A program made the translations under genes and the position numbers. Shown one piece after another: positions 63,052 to 64,000 of a stretch of DNA of 64,000 nt (its first letter is position 1; every line of letters starts with the position of its first letter). This DNA comes from Ignavibacteriaceae bacterium (GTDB lineage Bacteria; Bacteroidota; Ignavibacteria; Ignavibacteriales; Ignavibacteriaceae): positions 310,001 through 374,000 of the forward strand of contig JALNZG010000002.1 of NCBI GenBank assembly GCA_023229425.1, read 5' to 3'. The notes beneath the pieces are model-generated. The model had not been told where the DNA came from. It saw only the letters and a program-made list of their open reading frames with translations, and did not search any database.

Positions 63052-63621
63052 TTATTTTCCGGTTATTTCTTTTGCTTTTTTATACCATTGTTTACTGTAT
63101 TTGCGTTCTAAGCTGTTTTTACAAAATTCAAAAGCAGTTAGGTTTTCTTCTTTTCCTTTTTCGAGTGCGGGACTACATTCGGAAAATTTTTCAAAACGAA
63201 GAATATCTCCACCGAATTCAGAAACCCGAATAGGGAAGAGATGACACGAGATCGGTTTTTGAAATGTGGTCTTTTTTTCGAAAAAAACTTTCTCCAGTGA
63301 GCATTTAGCAATTTTATCTTCAAAATAGACAAAAACGCACGCTTTATGATTTATGCTTCGAGTTAAAAGTTCACCATCCTTTTCTTCGTAAAACCCATTT
63401 TCTTCAATTTCTTCCCAATGATTTTCTGAAAGAATGTTTTTAACAAAAGGGAGGGCGTTAGCCATTTCTTTTATTTCATCTTCTTTAAGCGGCGCGCCAA
63501 AATCGCTCTCAAGAGTGCAGCACGCTCCTTTGCATCTGTCAAGATCGCAGGCAAAAGGAGTTTCCGCCACTTCTTTGCGGAGTAAAACGTCGTTTATTGA
63601 TATAAAATTGCTTTTAAACAT
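63052..63621 (-). CDS. DUF3109 family protein
   Basis: The 189-residue protein has a Cys-rich N-terminal CDLDRCKGACC, then GAPLKEDE, a central HKACVFVYFEDKIAKCSLEK and a KPISCHLFPIRV segment. The pattern resembles YkgJ-like iron-sulfur or zinc proteins. The function is unknown. The ATG at 63619-63621 is chosen because it gives the family N terminus and a candidate promoter lies just before it. It precedes rpoN by two bases. Confidence 0.85.
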   Translation of the reverse strand: MFKSNFISINDVLLRKEVAETPFACDLDRCKGACCTLESDFGAPLKEDEIKEMANALPFVKNILSENHWEEIEENGFYEEKDGELLTRSINHKACVFVYFEDKIAKCSLEKVFFEKKTTFQKPISCHLFPIRVSEFGGDILRFEKFSECSPALEKGKEENLTAFEFCKNSLERKYSKQWYKKAKEITGK

Positions 63622-63637
63622 TGGAATAATTTTTGTG

Positions 63638-63645
63638 CAAAGATA
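63638..63645 (-). promoter_or_regulatory. Candidate -7 element (TATCTTTG) of the DUF3109-rpoN unit
   Basis: On the minus strand it fits TAnnTTTG, with TTTA 19 bases upstream. Transcription would start near 63631, ten bases before the proposed ATG. Confidence 0.4.
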
Positions 63646-63692
63646 AGAATTTCTTGAGGAATTGTAAATCTTTTTGAAAAACAAAATGGCTG

Positions 63693-63708
63693 TCCCGACT
63701 TGTCGGGA
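63693..63708. repeat. Short inverted repeat TCCCGAC-TT-GTCGGGA
   Basis: A perfect 7-bp inverted repeat lies between two divergent genes. It shares the CCCGAC/GTCGGG arms with the his attenuator hairpin at 4250-4267. Confidence 0.45.
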
Positions 63709-63773
63709 TTAAAAAGTTCTGCGATTCAAAAAAATTAAGTAAATTTCAAAAGATAAATTAGGAAACTTGAACA

Positions 63774-64000
63774 ATGAAATTAACAGGAAAAAATGTCGTT
63801 ATTACAGGAGCTTCAAGCGGTATCGGAAAAAACCTTGCTCTTCAATTAGCAAAAGAAGGATGCAGTGTAGCGCTGCTTGCCCGCAGAATTGAAGAATTGG
63901 AAATAGTTGCGCATGAAGTTTCGAAGTATAATGTGATTGTAAAAATTTATAAATGCGATGTTTCAAATAAGGATGAAGTAGAAAAAGTTTTTTTAAGTAT
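63774..64000 (+). CDS. Short-chain dehydrogenase/reductase, 3' end beyond the window
   Basis: Seventy-five codons are visible. The start MKLTGKNVVITGASSGIGK carries the NAD(P)-binding TGxxxGIG motif at about residues 11-17. ALLARRIEELE and KCDVSNKDEV, the Asp that contacts adenine, follow. The Arg after strand two suggests NADPH preference. The gene continues past the right edge. GGAAAC lies upstream of the ATG. Confidence 0.88.
   Translation, partial: MKLTGKNVVITGASSGIGKNLALQLAKEGCSVALLARRIEELEIVAHEVSKYNVIVKIYKCDVSNKDEVEKVFLS

Overview
The window looks like a chromosomal segment of a low-GC member of the Ignavibacteria / Chlorobi-Bacteroidetes assemblage. Three secreted proteins end in a type IX secretion (Por) sorting domain with the YPNPFNP signature. 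Several putative promoters fit the TTTG-N19-TAnnTTTG pattern of Bacteroidetes rather than sigma-70 boxes. TTG and GTG starts are common. No rRNA, tRNA, insertion sequence, prophage or CRISPR array was seen.

Layout. 1-2290: 3' part of a Type IIG/Eco57I-like restriction-modification protein cut by the window edge. 2333-4101: pdxB and a marC-type membrane gene on the minus strand. 4109-11052: a complete, tightly overlapping histidine operon hisG-D-C-B-H-A-F-IE. It is preceded by a previously uncalled 23-codon leader peptide with three consecutive His codons and a terminator hairpin, which together look like a his attenuator. 11135-20879: a secreted beta-propeller protein, a SlyD-like isomerase, a beta-lactamase-fold serine hydrolase, a patatin/POTRA/beta-barrel protein, then yidC-yidD-rnpA-rpmH. 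These last genes are divergent from dnaA (21403-22818), the classic origin neighbourhood. 23241-29453: an ExbB-ExbD-ExbD-TonB energy-transduction operon followed by a PstS-like lipoprotein, a TPR protein and a lipoprotein with two PsbP-like repeats. 29558-33780: a YtxJ-like bacilliredoxin, a CDF metal transporter and PEP carboxylase.

33968-37558 is the most unusual part. It is a four-gene, translationally coupled cassette encoding (i) a fusion of two different DNA methyltransferases, (ii) a 128-residue protein of unknown family, (iii) a protein with two LAGLIDADG-like motifs that lack the catalytic acids, and (iv) a small PD-(D/E)XK nuclease. I interpret it as a restriction-modification system whose DNA recognition is supplied by a homing-endonuclease-derived, catalytically dead LAGLIDADG fold and whose cleavage is supplied by a separate small nuclease. 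Hairpin repeats lie on both flanks.

37685-44295: rseP-dxr with a membrane gene; then a MarR-controlled nitroreductase-pirin-YceI module in which marR and the nitroreductase gene share an 18/20-identical upstream element; then a secreted choice-of-anchor-type protein. 44463-58687: mostly single genes (VPS10/BNR propeller, nitronate monooxygenase, PPK2, MntP, secreted esterase, DUF2231, DUF4097, VOC, HAD, AlaX-like editing protein, thioredoxin lipoprotein, MsrA, PQQ-like propeller). Among them is a DUF1579-like gene interrupted by a frameshift at an A7 run. 58828-64000: hslUV, an isoprenylcysteine-methyltransferase-like membrane protein, rpoN (sigma-54), a DUF3109 protein and the 5' end of a short-chain dehydrogenase.

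All assignments come from reading motifs, lengths and gene order. No database search was possible.
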